Notes: generated from the letters alone by a model not told the origin. A stretch of 64,000 bases of DNA from Pochonia chlamydosporia 170 (GCF_001653235.2 NC_035793.1:2976001-3040000), one strand, 5' to 3'. Shown: positions 11,204-23,131, counted from the stretch's first letter. Program-made: numbers and translations.

Positions 11204-13131
11204 CTATCCGGAAACCTTTGGCCGGCGTGAAAAAAGCCGAACCTTTTTAACCCGCTGATATCTCCCTTTCCACTTCCTGCCACTTTTCACCATAGCCCGC
11301 TGCGTCCTTTCAAGGGGATAATTGATAGGAGACTCTCCACCAGTGAAGATCATAAAGTCATACAACAGCCCTCCAACCATGGCGCCGCCTATGGCACCGG
11401 CCCAGGGGCCATAAAACCAGTATGCGTTCTTGAAAAGGTCATCGCCAGAATACCCAACGGCCAGCAGAGCCAACCGTGGACCAAAATCACGACTTGGATT
11501 CAGGGCAGCACCAGTTTGATAGGAGAAAGTCATGCTCAGACAGGTAATGACCAAACCAATAATAAGGGAGTTCATGCCCGCTCCAGGCGGTGCGTTTTGA
11601 TCGTCACCCAGGGCGAGAATCGTGATGCCGAGGAGCACAGTTCCGACAAATTCATTAAAAAAGGCTGTCGCCGCGTCAATCCAGTGGAGTCGCTGACTCG
11701 TCACAAAGCTGTTGATGATGCCGACGTTTGAGTTTGCAATGAGATACTCGCGTATCGAGGCGTAGTATACGCCATATGTAACAAGGCCAGCACAGAATGC
11801 ACCGATGAACTGCGCTAGAAAGTACTCTGGCATCTTACGCTTGGGAAATCCTCTGTAGAACCAGAGCATTATGGTGATAGCTGGGTTGAGGTGGGCACCA
11901 GAGACACCACCGGATATATAGATGGCCATCATTGTCGCCAAACCCCAGCACCAGGCTGTTGTGTTTGGGCTAGGCGTCGTGGCCAGAGTGACTGCGAGAT
12001 CCGCACAAAAGCCGATGGTAAGCTGAACAAAGACAGCCAAGGACTCAGCCAAGGCTTCTCTATGATATGTTCGAATGACAGACCATGCAGTGTGGTTGTT
12101 GTGCACTTCCTTTTCCACGAGGTCTTGCACAAGGGGATGCAAGTCATTCGGGTACACCGATTCAAGGATGTCACCAAGGCCGGAATCAACTGGTTGGGTT
12201 GTTGCATCTCCAGTCAATCCTGCGTCCGGAAGTGGATGTTCTTCTGATACATGATGGAAAGGGTATTCCCCAAGGTAATCCTGCTGGTGTTGCCCCGGGC
12301 CGTCTGTCTCGAATGGCGTCACGGCCTCGGGAACAGTAGCTAAGTGATCTTCAGGGATCTCCCAGTTGGATGGTCTTCTCTCACGGCTGGTGGAGGTTCT
12401 AGAAATACGTGATGGCCTCCGAGAAAGCCCTTCACCACCTGCCAGGACTTTGCTCACTAGGTTCTCCTCACGCTGTATTCTTGCATCCTCAACTTGGGCC
12501 GCTATCTTGCGCGGATCGACATTTACATCAACTCGACCTTGCTCCAACTCGTTTGGGTCCACGTCGAGGCCTTGCTTTTGAGAGTTCTCGGCCGGTAATT
12601 GAGCTTTTTGGCGGTTCTGTATCAACTCCTCTTTCGTAGGCACCATCCCTGGCCGCACCACACGCGGGAGAGGTTTGGCCAAACTCCATACTGGCTTCGC
12701 ATTCTGTGGTTGATCATAGGATGGGTTCAGTTCGGCGTATCCAGGTTGCACAAAGGGCTCTTGGGATTGTCGCAAGTTACTTGTGTCGTCTGGCCCTGCG
12801 ACCGTAAACTGTCCCTGGGTCCTTTCGGCAAGTGTCGATCGTCTATTGAGGCTTGGTACTCGGTTACTGGGACGCCACGAAAAGTTTGAATTGAGTCGCC
12901 TTAGGTCTGAATTTTCAGGGCCGTCATCGGTATTTGAGACCATTCTGGTTGGGAGGGTGAGACCTCTCGGGCGTCGAACACCATGAGGGCTTCTCGTTGA
13001 TGGGCTCGCTCCTTGTGTTGCCGATAGTGCTGGACGCTCGGTTGTAGACTATTTGCATGGATCATTCAAATATCGTCAAGTTATATTCAGCTTACCAGGA
13101 GACTGTCTGTACTTACCCTTGCTCTTTCCAT
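11204..13131 (-). CDS. Aquaglyceroporin (MIP family) with long N-terminal extension
   Basis: The minus-strand gene starts with a 15-nt exon (13131-13117, encoding MERAR), a 68-nt intron (GTAAGT...TAG), then 13048-11204, giving 619 residues. The downstream ATG at 12943 lies in the same frame, but the short exon extends the frame in phase with consensus splice sites. Residues about 1-310 are hydrophilic and probably cytosolic; six helices follow. The first pore motif is intact (SGAHLNPAIT, about 386-395). The second is NPS (ALNPSRDFGPRL, about 518-529), with the Asp after Arg that marks glycerol-conducting rather than water-only channels. It should pass glycerol and water across a membrane. The long N-terminus is typical of one filamentous-fungal subgroup and may be regulatory. 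Confidence 0.88.
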
Positions 13132-14529
13132 GTCGCCATCTTGGACCATTTCCGACGAGAGTATGATGTTGAGTAGCGAAGTTACACGGTTGCGAATATG
13201 GACTACAAAACGCAAACCCCCTTTCGTTGAGACGATCGAAAATTGCAAGAATAAACTAAGTTTCAAAGGCTATCAGACGCTGTTTTCGCTAAAAGATCTC
13301 ATGTGAACAAATGCCACCACCTCAAGTCGTTTCAAAGGTGAGAACGCAGGGAATGGTGCCTGAACAATCACCAACAACAAGGGAAACATGGAAAGGTGGT
13401 TATGTCCTCCCGGGGCTCAGGAAAAAACTAAAATCTCCTTATCTATCCGTTTTCTCCGTCGTTGATTCCCTTTTTAATTGGGGCTCTGACGTGATATGGT
13501 TCCATCCAACGGTCCACAAAGTTGATGTTATCGTGGATAATCGCAAATACAGCGGGACAATGGTCACCGCTAGACAGTTTGCTTTCCATTCAACTTTGAA
13601 TGGCGACAGAGCATGTTTCATTCGTGGCCAGGGCTGTGCGCGAACCACTTTATATAATGGAGCGGACCGGTGTTGACCATTCCGACCATGCCGAATCCTC
13701 ACGTTCCCTACGATGGAGCAAGCATGAGGGAAACATTACGTCATTAGGATATGATAACAGTTATCTGACTTGTTTGATTTGGAGAAGGATTTGAATTACA
13801 CCATGTGCTTGGATCGAGATATCTTGGCAAGTTCCACACCTTTGATCTGGCGTCCATCCATGGTTGACATTTATATCAAGCCGGCGCAGCCACAGCCGCA
13901 CACGAAATGGTAAGGTCCCGGGCCGCTCCCGACCGAGACGTATTGACTGTTTCAGGTTTCAATTCGCGGGTGGTTGGTGTTGGAATAGTCAAGATGCTGG
14001 GTTCTCTTCGCTCAGTGTTACTTCCGAGCTTCCACGTCTCGCGAGTAAACCTAGGCAACGTACTGCAGTCTTGTGATGGCTTAAGTGTGCAGTGTGGTGA
14101 TTTAGACAAAACCTCTTTATATACCACAAGTATGCCGAATCCAGAAACGTGGTGTAGTTTGTCAAGAGTCAACACAATTTATGACCCTTGAAATGCAGGT
14201 GGTCGATTGTCACACAACATGTCAATCGTCTGCGAAGCGCATGAGTTAAACCATTGTCAACTTCGTTGTCAACTCTAGTTCCGTTACAGAACTAGCCAAA
14301 ATAATTCCCAAACTTCTCACTGTTGTAATGAGCAGCTAGGTCTTGGCGGGGCAGATTAGTTGGGATACCATCAGTTTACTTTCCGTTCTGGCTAAAGCGC
14401 GATTGGCTGGATCAACACAACATAACATCACAACTCTAATCCCAGCTTCAGCCTCAACTCCACCACTTGACACTTCAAACATCGCACCAGTCTGGCCCAA
14501 TTTCTCCTCTCGACCCTTCATAACTAGGC
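13132..14529. other. Divergent promoter region between aquaglyceroporin and a DUF6601-like gene
   Basis: This 1.4-kb stretch drives genes in both directions. TATATAA-like boxes are seen at about 13650 and 14117, but neither lies at the expected distance from the annotated starts. No gene is supported; an open frame at 13311-13676 lacks any family feature. Confidence 0.45.
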
Positions 14530-15588
14530 ATGGCAAGGACTGGCACAACAAGGTCTTCTGCGCCTTTCAACACTCGACTACTTGAGCAATTGTCCACCAG
14601 CGAGAAACCACCCATCCCACACCCCAGTTCCTGTGAAGCGTCTCACGATGTGGAATCACTTCTCCCGGCTTCTTTCAGCACTCCATGCGATGACGTCCTT
14701 CCCACGAGTCGCGACGTATGGGGTTGCATTATCAACGAACTGGATCTGGATCGCCCGCGACAAATCCATCATCTCCTATGGCTAGCCGGGCGGCAAAGAC
14801 GGTGCCGCGCTCTGCACTACCAAATCATCGTGTCGAGGGAAATCTTCATCGCAGAGCAAATGGACATGCACCTCGTGCGAACTAGATCCCAAATATTTGT
14901 GAAGCCCTTGCCGCGGTACTTGCTGGAACCCAAATTCTGGGGCAAGTATCTCTGCTGCCATGACCAGTGCCAGTGTCAAAACAGAGATGATCCCAATGTA
15001 CATGGAAATACATGCGACAAGATCAAGTATCACAAGGTAGCACTCGGCTTCCTCGTCTCTTACGCTGCACTTATCCGCCACGAAAGCGACCTCATACTTG
15101 CCCAGCAACATAGGCTAGTCCCTCAAAACATATCATTCTCACAGTGGCGGCTTTTCACGGCTGAAATTCTCACAGCTGTTCAAGGTCCAGAGGACATCGA
15201 CCCACGCTTTCACTATGGTGAGCTTAGTCTGGATCGGCTCAGCAAACTGTACCGTTTAATACAGCCGCGCATTGGAGGAGACTACCTCGTCCAGTGGCGA
15301 CATCACAGCTCCTTCTTTCTCTATCGTTTCCAGTGGCTTGCTACGGTGGTAGTTTATATGGTCTTGGTGCTGACCGCTATGCAAGTTGGTTTGGCGACGA
15401 CTTATCTGTCCGAGAGTAAAGCGTTTCATACTGCATCGTATGGATTTACAGTTTTCTCTATCCTTGGTCCCATTGGCGTGGTGGTAATACTGGCATTGGA
15501 GAGTTGTTTTGTTGCACTGAGAAACGGTTGGGGGACATTGGAGTACAAGAGACGAACAAATAAGAACAAGCTGGGCCAACTGGCGTAA
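14530..15588 (+). CDS. DUF6601-like fungal membrane protein
   Basis: This is an intronless 352-residue protein. After a Ser/Thr/Pro-rich first 65 residues comes a conserved-looking core: LHYQIIVSREIFIAEQMDMHLVRTRS, then KPLPRYLLEPKFW, then a block in which a Cys-rich loop (YLCCHDQCQCQ) precedes the FLVSYAALIRHESDLILAQ helix. Two transmembrane helices follow near the C-terminus (about residues 270-293 and 305-330), with a basic tail. The EQMDMHL and PRFLLEPKFW patterns match my recollection of the uncharacterised fungal family DUF6601; no function is known. It is probably anchored with its bulk in the cytosol. It is divergent from the aquaglyceroporin gene. Confidence 0.7.
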   Translation: MARTGTTRSSAPFNTRLLEQLSTSEKPPIPHPSSCEASHDVESLLPASFSTPCDDVLPTSRDVWGCIINELDLDRPRQIHHLLWLAGRQRRCRALHYQIIVSREIFIAEQMDMHLVRTRSQIFVKPLPRYLLEPKFWGKYLCCHDQCQCQNRDDPNVHGNTCDKIKYHKVALGFLVSYAALIRHESDLILAQQHRLVPQNISFSQWRLFTAEILTAVQGPEDIDPRFHYGELSLDRLSKLYRLIQPRIGGDYLVQWRHHSSFFLYRFQWLATVVVYMVLVLTAMQVGLATTYLSESKAFHTASYGFTVFSILGPIGVVVILALESCFVALRNGWGTLEYKRRTNKNKLGQLA

Positions 15589-16558
15589 AATGTGTTGTTT
15601 TCTACATGGCGCTCTCTGTCGCGATTTGACATATTAGTAACAATTCTTAAGCAGTTGACACCTCATGGATTAATATAAGAGGGCTTAATTCCACGGATTG
15701 ATGTGCAATCGTACAGTTGAAGAAACAGTCGCCCCCTTGGCCCTGGGGACACAGGGAAACGTGCGGTGTCGCATGCATCTCACGTCTTTCATGTGTGATG
15801 TCTCCAATACTAACAGCAGGATCTTCAAGAACGATTTGGGTATGATGGACCAGTCTGCGACCCTCCAAGACCACGTTTGACAACAATTAGGAATGAAGTG
15901 CGCCAATGGGACATTCTTTTCTATAAGACTTCTATTCTACAAGTGAAATGAGGCCATGATATTGCAAGTGTAGGGTGACATTCAAACATGCTCCTTCTAT
16001 TGGCAGTATCCTCTCTTGGGGCCGACAAGTCTCAGTGAGCCAGCAATATCCGACAAAATATCGTAACATTTGGCCATGCGCAGTGTATCGCCAAGTGAGA
16101 TACCTGATAATTGATCGCCTAATTGAAGAGAGTGGGCAGCCTTGGTCAACCATCTCGCCATCTTGTCGAGAACGTGTAAGAAGCCACCACATCCTGTCCT
16201 CTGCCTCGATCGCGGCATTTTGGCTCGGGTTTATCGGTAATACTTTCGGACAATGGGTGCCAATCAGAACATGCTGAACTTCCAAAGACAAGAAAAATGC
16301 AACCCGGTGCAAACGCCTCCAAATTCGGGGTTTATCTCAGCCGCTTTTGTGCTTTGTGCCCCTGTCACTGCAGGTGGTGGCTAAGATGAATCCAGCTTAG
16401 CTGCAGGTAAGAAAGTCCGTCGAACATGAAATCTACAGGTGATTGATAATTGTAACAACGAGTCTTTACTTAAATATCTCGGGTCTGTTCGATTATGAGA
16501 AGGATGAAAAAGTGAATACTTTAACATTCTCGCTGGTTGAAGCGTACAGCAATTCAAA
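15589..16558. other. Intergenic region, promoter of the secreted flavoenzyme gene
   Basis: A 970-bp spacer lies between two plus-strand genes. No gene, RNA or repeat was recognised; open frames on both strands near 15932-16312 overlap one another and look random. Confidence 0.45.
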
Positions 16559-17971
16559 ATGAATAAACTCTTGTCTTTGGCATTAACTTCCACGCTGCTG
16601 GCCACCTCGGCTACAAGCGCAGCAACCACAGACAAATGTCACGATCACTTCAACCCTGCCTGCTATGATGCTGCCAATGTTATCGAGCGTGAGGTTGCCA
16701 TTATCGGCGGAGGCTCATCTGGTACCTTTGCCGCCATCACGCTCAAGGACATGGGAAAATCGCTGGTTGTGGTCGAGAAACAGGATCGTCTCGGCGGCCA
16801 TGTTTTGACTTACACTGACCCTGCGAGTGGCACTCACATCAACTATGGTGTGCGGTTGTTTGAGAACACAACAACAACTTTCCACTTCTTCAGCCGTCTC
16901 AACGTCTCCATGGTACCTTTTACTATTGGAGGGCCTGGTCCAGCTTACGTTGACTTTACAACTGGTAAAAAGCTGGAAGGGTTCACGCCCAGTCGAAACT
17001 TCTCGGCGTACATGTCCCTGCTTGACAAGTACCCTTATCTTGTGGCCGGCAATGGTTTCCAGCTTCCAACACCCGTGCCAGAGGACCTCTCCATGGCATT
17101 CGGCAACTACATCAAAAAGTACAATCTTCAAGACGTCGCCTATTCCATCTGGGCTGACCCATCGCTTGGAGACGTTGGTGATCTCTTCACTCTGCCGGCC
17201 GCGTACGTTTTGAAGGCCCTCAGCAAAATTGTTCTTACACAGGTGTCTACCCCCGGCAAGACACTTACCTCTCCCACGGGCAATAATCACGAAGCATGGA
17301 CGAATGCCCAGGCTGAGCTCGGATCCAACGTCCTCCTCTCGTCTACTGTAGTGGACGCCAAGAGACCTGCTAAGGGCGGGTGTATCCGAGTTGTAGTGCA
17401 GACACCAACCGGCCGTAAACTCATCAAGGCATCAAGGATTCTCTTTACAGCAGCCGAGTCCCTCGACAATCTCCGACCATTTGCACTCGACAAGACTGAA
17501 AAGGCAGTCTTCAGCCAGCTCGAGTACACGGGATTCTACTCCGGGCTCATCTCCGGCAGCGGCCTCTCTGACACCGCCGGTCTTCAGAACGCCGCCACTG
17601 CAAGCGAGGGCTACCATATTCCCCAGGTTCCTAACGCGATGCATTTTTATCCTACCGGGGTTCCTGGGCTTCAGTCGTTCTGGTACGAGAGCAAGACTCC
17701 CCAGAGCGACGACCAGGTGAAGGGCGCATTGGTGGCCACAATTGGCCGGTTGACCAAGTCTTCCACCGCAAATATTAAGTTCGTCACGTTCGCCAATCAT
17801 TCTCCTGGTATTTTGTATGCTCCTGCAAAGCAGATCCAGGCCGGGTTCTGGAACCAGATGAATGCTCTTCAGGGTTATAGGGGCATGTACTACACCGGAT
17901 TATTGTTTGAGCCGTCCTCGGCCGGCATTTGGGAATTTACCCTGAAACTGATCAATAAATGGTACTCTTAG
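16559..17971 (+). CDS. Secreted FAD-dependent amine-oxidase-like oxidoreductase
   Basis: This is an intronless 470-residue protein. Residues 1-21 are a signal peptide. The dinucleotide-binding motif (VAIIGGGSSGTFAAITL, about 46-62) binds the ADP part of FAD, followed by the VVVEKQDRLGGH motif (about 71-82), typical of flavin amine oxidases and NAD(P)-binding Rossmann proteins. A C-terminal GIWEFTLKLINKW ends the FAD fold. It belongs with fungal proteins often labelled beta-cyclopiazonate-dehydrogenase-like, but that name follows weak homology, and no cyclopiazonate genes are nearby. Predicted glycosylation sites (NTT, NVS, NFS, NHS) fit export. The substrate is unknown. It converges on the secreted metallo-hydrolase gene. 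Confidence 0.82.
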   Translation: MNKLLSLALTSTLLATSATSAATTDKCHDHFNPACYDAANVIEREVAIIGGGSSGTFAAITLKDMGKSLVVVEKQDRLGGHVLTYTDPASGTHINYGVRLFENTTTTFHFFSRLNVSMVPFTIGGPGPAYVDFTTGKKLEGFTPSRNFSAYMSLLDKYPYLVAGNGFQLPTPVPEDLSMAFGNYIKKYNLQDVAYSIWADPSLGDVGDLFTLPAAYVLKALSKIVLTQVSTPGKTLTSPTGNNHEAWTNAQAELGSNVLLSSTVVDAKRPAKGGCIRVVVQTPTGRKLIKASRILFTAAESLDNLRPFALDKTEKAVFSQLEYTGFYSGLISGSGLSDTAGLQNAATASEGYHIPQVPNAMHFYPTGVPGLQSFWYESKTPQSDDQVKGALVATIGRLTKSSTANIKFVTFANHSPGILYAPAKQIQAGFWNQMNALQGYRGMYYTGLLFEPSSAGIWEFTLKLINKWYS

Positions 17972-18453
17972 AAGGAGACAGCTTGTGGTGGTTTTAGCGG
18001 CTGCGATTTTGCGCAAGATGGGAGCGCATGGTGATGTATAGCATGTCGCGAACTCTAGATTTGCTTTAAATAGACTCTAAATTGAGCATCAATCCACTTA
18101 ACTGACATGTTTCCATGCGTGGTTTACTGCATTTATCATTAAGCTCGGGCTGTATTTTTTTTTTTTTTTAACAAAAAATTGCTTTGGAATGAAAATGTTA
18201 TTCATCCAGATGGAGCACTTCCTTTGGCGAAGACCGAATTTTGGAAGCATGCAATCATTTTGAGAGCGAGCACCAGACTCAATATCAGAAGACGTTGAAG
18301 CAGACAGTTGATGGTAAAGTAGTTTATATACTAGGCGCAGCAAATCACCATGTTTACAGCAGCAAACTCTTCAGCCAGATTCTCGTCGGGCCAATGCTTA
18401 GCAGTCGCCCAACCTCCCACTCTATCTAAAGTGCAATTGAAGACCAACCACTT
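17972..18453. other. Convergent 3' intergenic region
   Basis: This 482-bp spacer lies between two convergent stop codons, with a T tract at about 18156-18169. No coding signal is seen. Confidence 0.5.
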
Positions 18454-20221
18454 CTACTTCCCGCACCACTTCTCAGTACCCGAAAGAGACGGGTAAGAGA
18501 AACCAGCCAAATCTGCCAAGTGAGCAAGGGCATCTTGCGATCCCAAACCAAGAGGAGTCGCGCCATGCGTGCCAACCAGAGTGGCCTCTCTCGGAATACC
18601 TTGACGGACAACATCCAGGAAGAATGGCATAGCTTCTGCAGTATCCCAATTTGGAACAGGGCCAAAGTTGGGGTTGATAACATCTGCGTTAAAGACAACG
18701 ACTTCCGACTTATTAAAGTTGGAACAGGCCGGGCCGGCGACCGAGTAAACCCAGTCCCTGGCATGGGGATTCTCATCGCGCCAAAAGGACATGAACTGCA
18801 CGTTTTTGTCCTTCTTCAAGAACGGCTTCTCTTGTGAGTATGTAACCACGTCGAACTTGCCATTGTTGACCTTTCTGTAGTAGTCTCTTGCGACCTCGGG
18901 GATGACCAATTTGGCCCCTGCAGCGAGGTAGTCGCCTATGCCGCCTGTATGATCACGGTGATGGTGCGATGGGACGACGTGAGTGATCTTCTTGCCCTTC
19001 TTGTTTTCCTTGACCCACTGCAGGATGAGCTTGCTTCTGTGAGCGGGAGCGTCTGTGATGACGAGACCGTCGTCGAATTCGATCAAGAGCTGGGTGTAGC
19101 CTGGGCCGCCAACACAGAGGTTCTGGATCTGTGGGACATTGCCGCCTGGGAAGACGGGTTTCACATTGACGGCAGAAGTGTTCAGATTTATGCCGAAAGG
19201 TCCGTACCAGAGTCCCGACTCGTAAAATTCGTGAACTTCTGACCGCGGGTAGTTGTTGTCCGTATGAGGAGGATGGGAGTGGTAAGGGTCGCCTGGAGCA
19301 TTGGGGGGAGCTTGCTGCGGCACCGCCTTGAAGAAGTCATTGGGGAATGCAGGGTTTACAGTGGCATTAGAAACGACCATATCCTCAAGGATATAAACAT
19401 CATTGTAGACCGTCTGTATGAGCTTGGGGTACTTGATGGTTTTGGATTGTCCAAACTTCACGTCGAAGTAGTTTGAGAAGACAATATCGTTTGTCGAAAG
19501 GCCAAACACTCCGTGAACTTCAGTTGATCTAACAGCGTATGGTAGCCATGTTCCATTTCGCACAAGCAGCTGCAGGTTGAGCTTTGGGTGTGACAGCGTT
19601 GGATAGTCCACACGCGACGCTTTGTTGTGGGTGACGGAGTAGGTCAACTCGGACTTTGAAGCTCGGAATCGATTCAACACGTCCAGTAGAGCAGACTGCT
19701 CGGCGGAGTGCACCAAGTAATCCGTCAGGTAGCTGTCGGCGTAACCCCAAGGCACAGCAGGGTGGTCAGCGGCGCCGCCTTTGTTAAAGCATGCGGTTGC
19801 ATTCGACCCAGTCTGAACCACGAGCGTGTAGTCATTTTTTAGGGTGGGATGAGCATAACGCCAGTAATCATCGTATGTCAGATCTCGATCAATGCGTTGG
19901 TTCAATCCATCCTTGTTGAATTGGAACGAGATGGTCTGCTTCGCTGCTGTTGCCGTTATTTGGTCGTTGTCCGCAAGATTGTAGTTCTGGAACAACGCTC
20001 GGCTTCTAAATAGGCTGCAAGATGTTAGCCAGTTTACAACAGTTTAAGACAAATAAGACGTACGAAGATTCCAAGCTGAGCCCTTTGACATCTCCCAGGG
20101 CCGCTGCTCCGCCAAGAGCATTGACAACTCGGTCTAAAAGCACCGAGGGCTTCGCATTGTCGGTGCATTCGCCACCACGAATCAGCACATAAAGTACAAA
20201 AAGACCAACGTTGACCTTCAT
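18454..20221 (-). CDS. Secreted metallo-beta-lactamase-fold hydrolase
   Basis: Minus-strand exons 20221-20064 and 20014-18454 (50-nt intron, GTACGT...CAG, codon split after two bases, giving SLESSLFRSRALFQ) make 572 residues. Residues 1-19 are a signal peptide. The long middle domain has several N-glycosylation sequons. The metal site is HHHRDH (about 400-405) in VVPSHHHRDHTGGIGDYL, the H-x-H-x-D-H signature that binds two zinc ions, preceded by LLIEFDDGLVITDAPAHR, a usual MBL strand. Later residues ending in VVVFNADVINPNF and GTHGATP supply the remaining ligands in the family. The substrate is unknown; the overall layout suits an extracellular hydrolase related to fungal MBL-fold proteins of about 550 residues. 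Confidence 0.85.
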
Positions 20222-20961
20222 CGTTGCGATAATGTGTACAGAATCTTCAAGGCTCGGTGCAAAGCATGTCGAAACTCAATGCTACATAAGCCGCCGAGCG
20301 CATACTTATACTATCGACTGCTCGACGCCCCTATTGAAACTGTCCTCATCAAGCCACCGGACGTCTTCACGGAGGTGTACAACATAATCGGAAGGCCTTG
20401 GTTTCTTGGCAAAGGAAGAGCGGTTTCAGCGACGGCATCTTCGCATTACACGATCATTTGCTGAATTGTACCAATTCTGTCCGACTCGGAAAATTTGGTG
20501 GAGAGCAAACCGTAGCTCTGTGCAGACTGCAGACCCATCTCTTCAGTACATGCCTGCTCTTCACGAAAGCCAAGCTAATAGCTCATTCTAGCTCGGGATT
20601 TCCAAGCATTTGTGTAATTCCGAGGCATTGGTTCTTTCGCTGGGGTTCAGCCCTGTAGCGCCAATTGAGGCTACCAGCAGGGGTGCTGACAGCTAAACAT
20701 GGCGTTTAAGCTGCATTTCTCGGAGGAACTGCAGCTGTTGTTGGATGCTGGTGACGAAAGAAGGTCAAATCGGGTTCAAAACATCAAAATAGTGTCGTAC
20801 AGGGCAACCTAAACAATTACAAGTGCAGTCGTAGAGTATGCGGCTCGAGAGCTGTAGGCATTAATTCTTGATGAGACTACTTTACTAGCATTGAAAACGG
20901 CAATTGTTTATAAGTGATGAACTTCAGATGATAGAGCCAAACATGCAACAGGCTATGACCT
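20222..20961. other. Intergenic region, promoter of the metallo-hydrolase gene
   Basis: This 740-bp spacer separates the start of the minus-strand hydrolase gene from the stop of the minus-strand NmrA-like gene. Nothing further was recognised. Confidence 0.45.
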
Positions 20962-22032
20962 CTACTGTTGACGAGCAAATGCATTGTAACCAGACTTCCA
21001 GAGCTCCACGCCTCTCCTAGTAGCCTCATCGAAATCCTCCTTGGGCAGCCCAAGTGCATCGTTAGCAAGCTTATCTTGGATGACACCATCGCCGTTGGGA
21101 TAGTGCGTTCGGGCATATAATTGAATCTTGAAGCCGTCCTTATCACCACCGAACATTGCGTTCTTTCCACGCTCGTAGCGATCCTTGGAAGGCTCATAGC
21201 TAATCTCCCAGTCCTTGTCTGTTGTTCCTGTTGCGCGCTCGACACTATCGAGCATCTCCCTCTGGGAAACGAGGAAGCTGGCAATGTAAAGCGGCTTGTT
21301 CCGCCACTGGGAGAGAGTAACTGATTTATCATTCTCGTCCTCGGGAAGCACTTTGAGGCTCACAAGAGCCGCAGCCGCCCGACCACACTGCTGCCATGTA
21401 GATGTGTTGATGCGCGTCTTGCCGTCATCGTAGAAGGTGACCTTCTTGTTGTTCAAGTCGAATCCCCAAGCCCAGTCCGCTGTCGAAAGAGAGTACTCAT
21501 ACCAAAACTGACAGCACATGATAACCCACGAGGAGACACCAGTAGCCTCAACAGCCTTGGGGCCAGCCCAGGTACTCTTCCCTGTGAAGTTTTCCTCGGC
21601 CAGCTTCTCGTTGAGCAGGTCGGTACCATAGCCGTTTGGCATAATCCAAGGGACACCGGCTTTGCCAGCCGCTCTGATGAGTTTGTCCTGGGTATCTTGC
21701 GGTGCGACGAGGGCGACAGAGATGAACAAGAACTGTTGGCCCTTGAGAGCGTCAACTAGGGTCTGTTCATCATCGTAGTCGACCGTGGCAACCTTGATGC
21801 CTTCGGGAAGAGGGCTTTTGCTACCGATGCGGGAGATTGCAGTGACGGTGTGTTTTCCTGTCTTGAGGAGTTCTTGAACGATGTGTTTGCCGACTTGACC
21901 ACCAGCCTGGATAATGGTTAATTGCTTGCGCCTTCATGTGTTGGGGTCCAGAGGGTAACTTACACCGACGATAGCGACGCGCTCAATGCGGTTTTCAAAG
22001 CCAGCAGGCTGATCCTTGGCGTAACGTGCCAT
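20962..22032 (-). CDS. NmrA-like / isoflavone-reductase-like NAD(P)-binding protein
   Basis: Minus-strand exons 22032-21964 and 21906-20962 (57-nt intron, GTAAGT...CAG, phase 0) give 337 residues. The splice rebuilds the nucleotide-binding loop VAIVGAGGQVGKHIVQELLKTG (residues 19-40), a G-x-x-G-x-x-G pattern typical of atypical SDRs of the NmrA/isoflavone reductase family. VTAISR and VDYDDEQTLVDALKGQQFLFISVA follow, as expected for the second and third strands. The catalytic Tyr-x-x-x-Lys of classical SDRs is not obvious, so it may be either a reductase or a redox-sensing binder like NmrA. It is probably cytosolic. No neighbour clearly shares its role. Confidence 0.83.
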
Positions 22033-22798
22033 TTGAAAGAATCTGCTCGATGAAAATTGTTTTTGGAGAAAGATTTGTGATTGCGCTGGCTTAAAGTCAA
22101 GAACACGGGGATGGTGTAATTGTGTTGAACTGTATCGTTGTCTGCAGAGGCGAAACAGCGACAAGCTGTTAGGCTTTATAAATTTTTGGCACATGTTGTT
22201 TCTCGCAAACCCGACATTGTCTAAATATTGAGAATTGAGCGAATGCAAGTCGGATTTGTTGTATACGCTGTATGCAATTCTTGGAGTTGTTGGTTGTGAC
22301 AGTGTTGCCGAAAAGGGTAATTCCTATTGCCGGCTCGGAGTGCAATGGGGCTGAATCGGAGATAGCATTGCCTCACGATACGGCATGAAACTATAGGAAA
22401 CGGGGCAAACAATTGAAGACGTTTGCAAATGCCGCTCGGATCCGTGCTGGTTGAGCTAGTTCTCCATGCGAAGACAGAGAATCACCGAGATCATTGAAGC
22501 CACACGGCTGCCTTGTTGTAACGTTGGGAAAAACATGTGTGCCGGTGAGACCGATGCATATGCGCAGAACGCATAGTTCTCACCACGAAACAATTAATTC
22601 AAACGCTGGAGCGAGAAGAAGCAAATTTGATCCAAGAAGGCGTGTTCCATCACAAGCATACTATTGTGTAATATTTGCTGCTAGCATAGAGGAAGACTCA
22701 TACGACTACACAACTGTGATGGGTTACTACCCTGCACCTTTTTGCCCAAATTTGCTTTCCAGCTCTCTTGACCTTGCCGCGACGCCTTCAGTGACAAA
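22033..22798. other. Intergenic region, nothing recognised
   Basis: This 766-bp spacer lies between the NmrA-like gene start and the YCII gene stop, both on the minus strand. An open frame on the plus strand crosses it (22494-22979) but overlaps the YCII gene antisense and has no family feature. Confidence 0.45.
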
Positions 22799-23131
22799 CT
22801 ACTTCGGCTGCCTAAATAATTTGAATGGAGTCACCGTCGCCCCATCCAGGTCCCAGACTCCAGCCTTTCCAAGAGGGTCGCCTTGCAAGATGTTGCGTAC
22901 TTCCTGCTCTCCACCTGCCAACCTGAAGACCAGCACGCTGCCAGTGACTTCCATGGGCGACCCTGGGGTAGTAGGATGACTTTTAAGGGTTGGGCCTGAA
23001 AAGACCAGGCGGCCGGTCTCACGGTTCGGTTGGTGGTAAGCCATGTGTTGCGCGCCATGCTGGAAGCGCGCCTGCAGAGTCCCAGGCTTGTCCCAAATCT
23101 GGACAAACCATTCGACTTCTTGGTCAGACAT
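22799..23131 (-). CDS. YCII-related domain protein
   Basis: This is an intronless 110-residue protein whose start is set by the ATG at 23131 (MSDQEVEWFVQIWDKPG). An in-frame upstream start at 23164 is not an ATG. The pattern is that of a dimeric alpha/beta-barrel YCII domain: WFVQIWDKPG at the N-terminal strand; the central H-x-x-H region around residue 26-32; TGSVLVFRLAGGEQEVRNILQGDPLGKAGVWD, the conserved end block in which D-P-x-x-x-A/G-G is diagnostic. Bacterial relatives act on small reactive aromatic or muconolactone-like compounds; fungal members are mostly uncharacterised. It is probably cytosolic. Confidence 0.82.
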   Translation of the reverse strand: MSDQEVEWFVQIWDKPGTLQARFQHGAQHMAYHQPNRETGRLVFSGPTLKSHPTTPGSPMEVTGSVLVFRLAGGEQEVRNILQGDPLGKAGVWDLDGATVTPFKLFRQPK

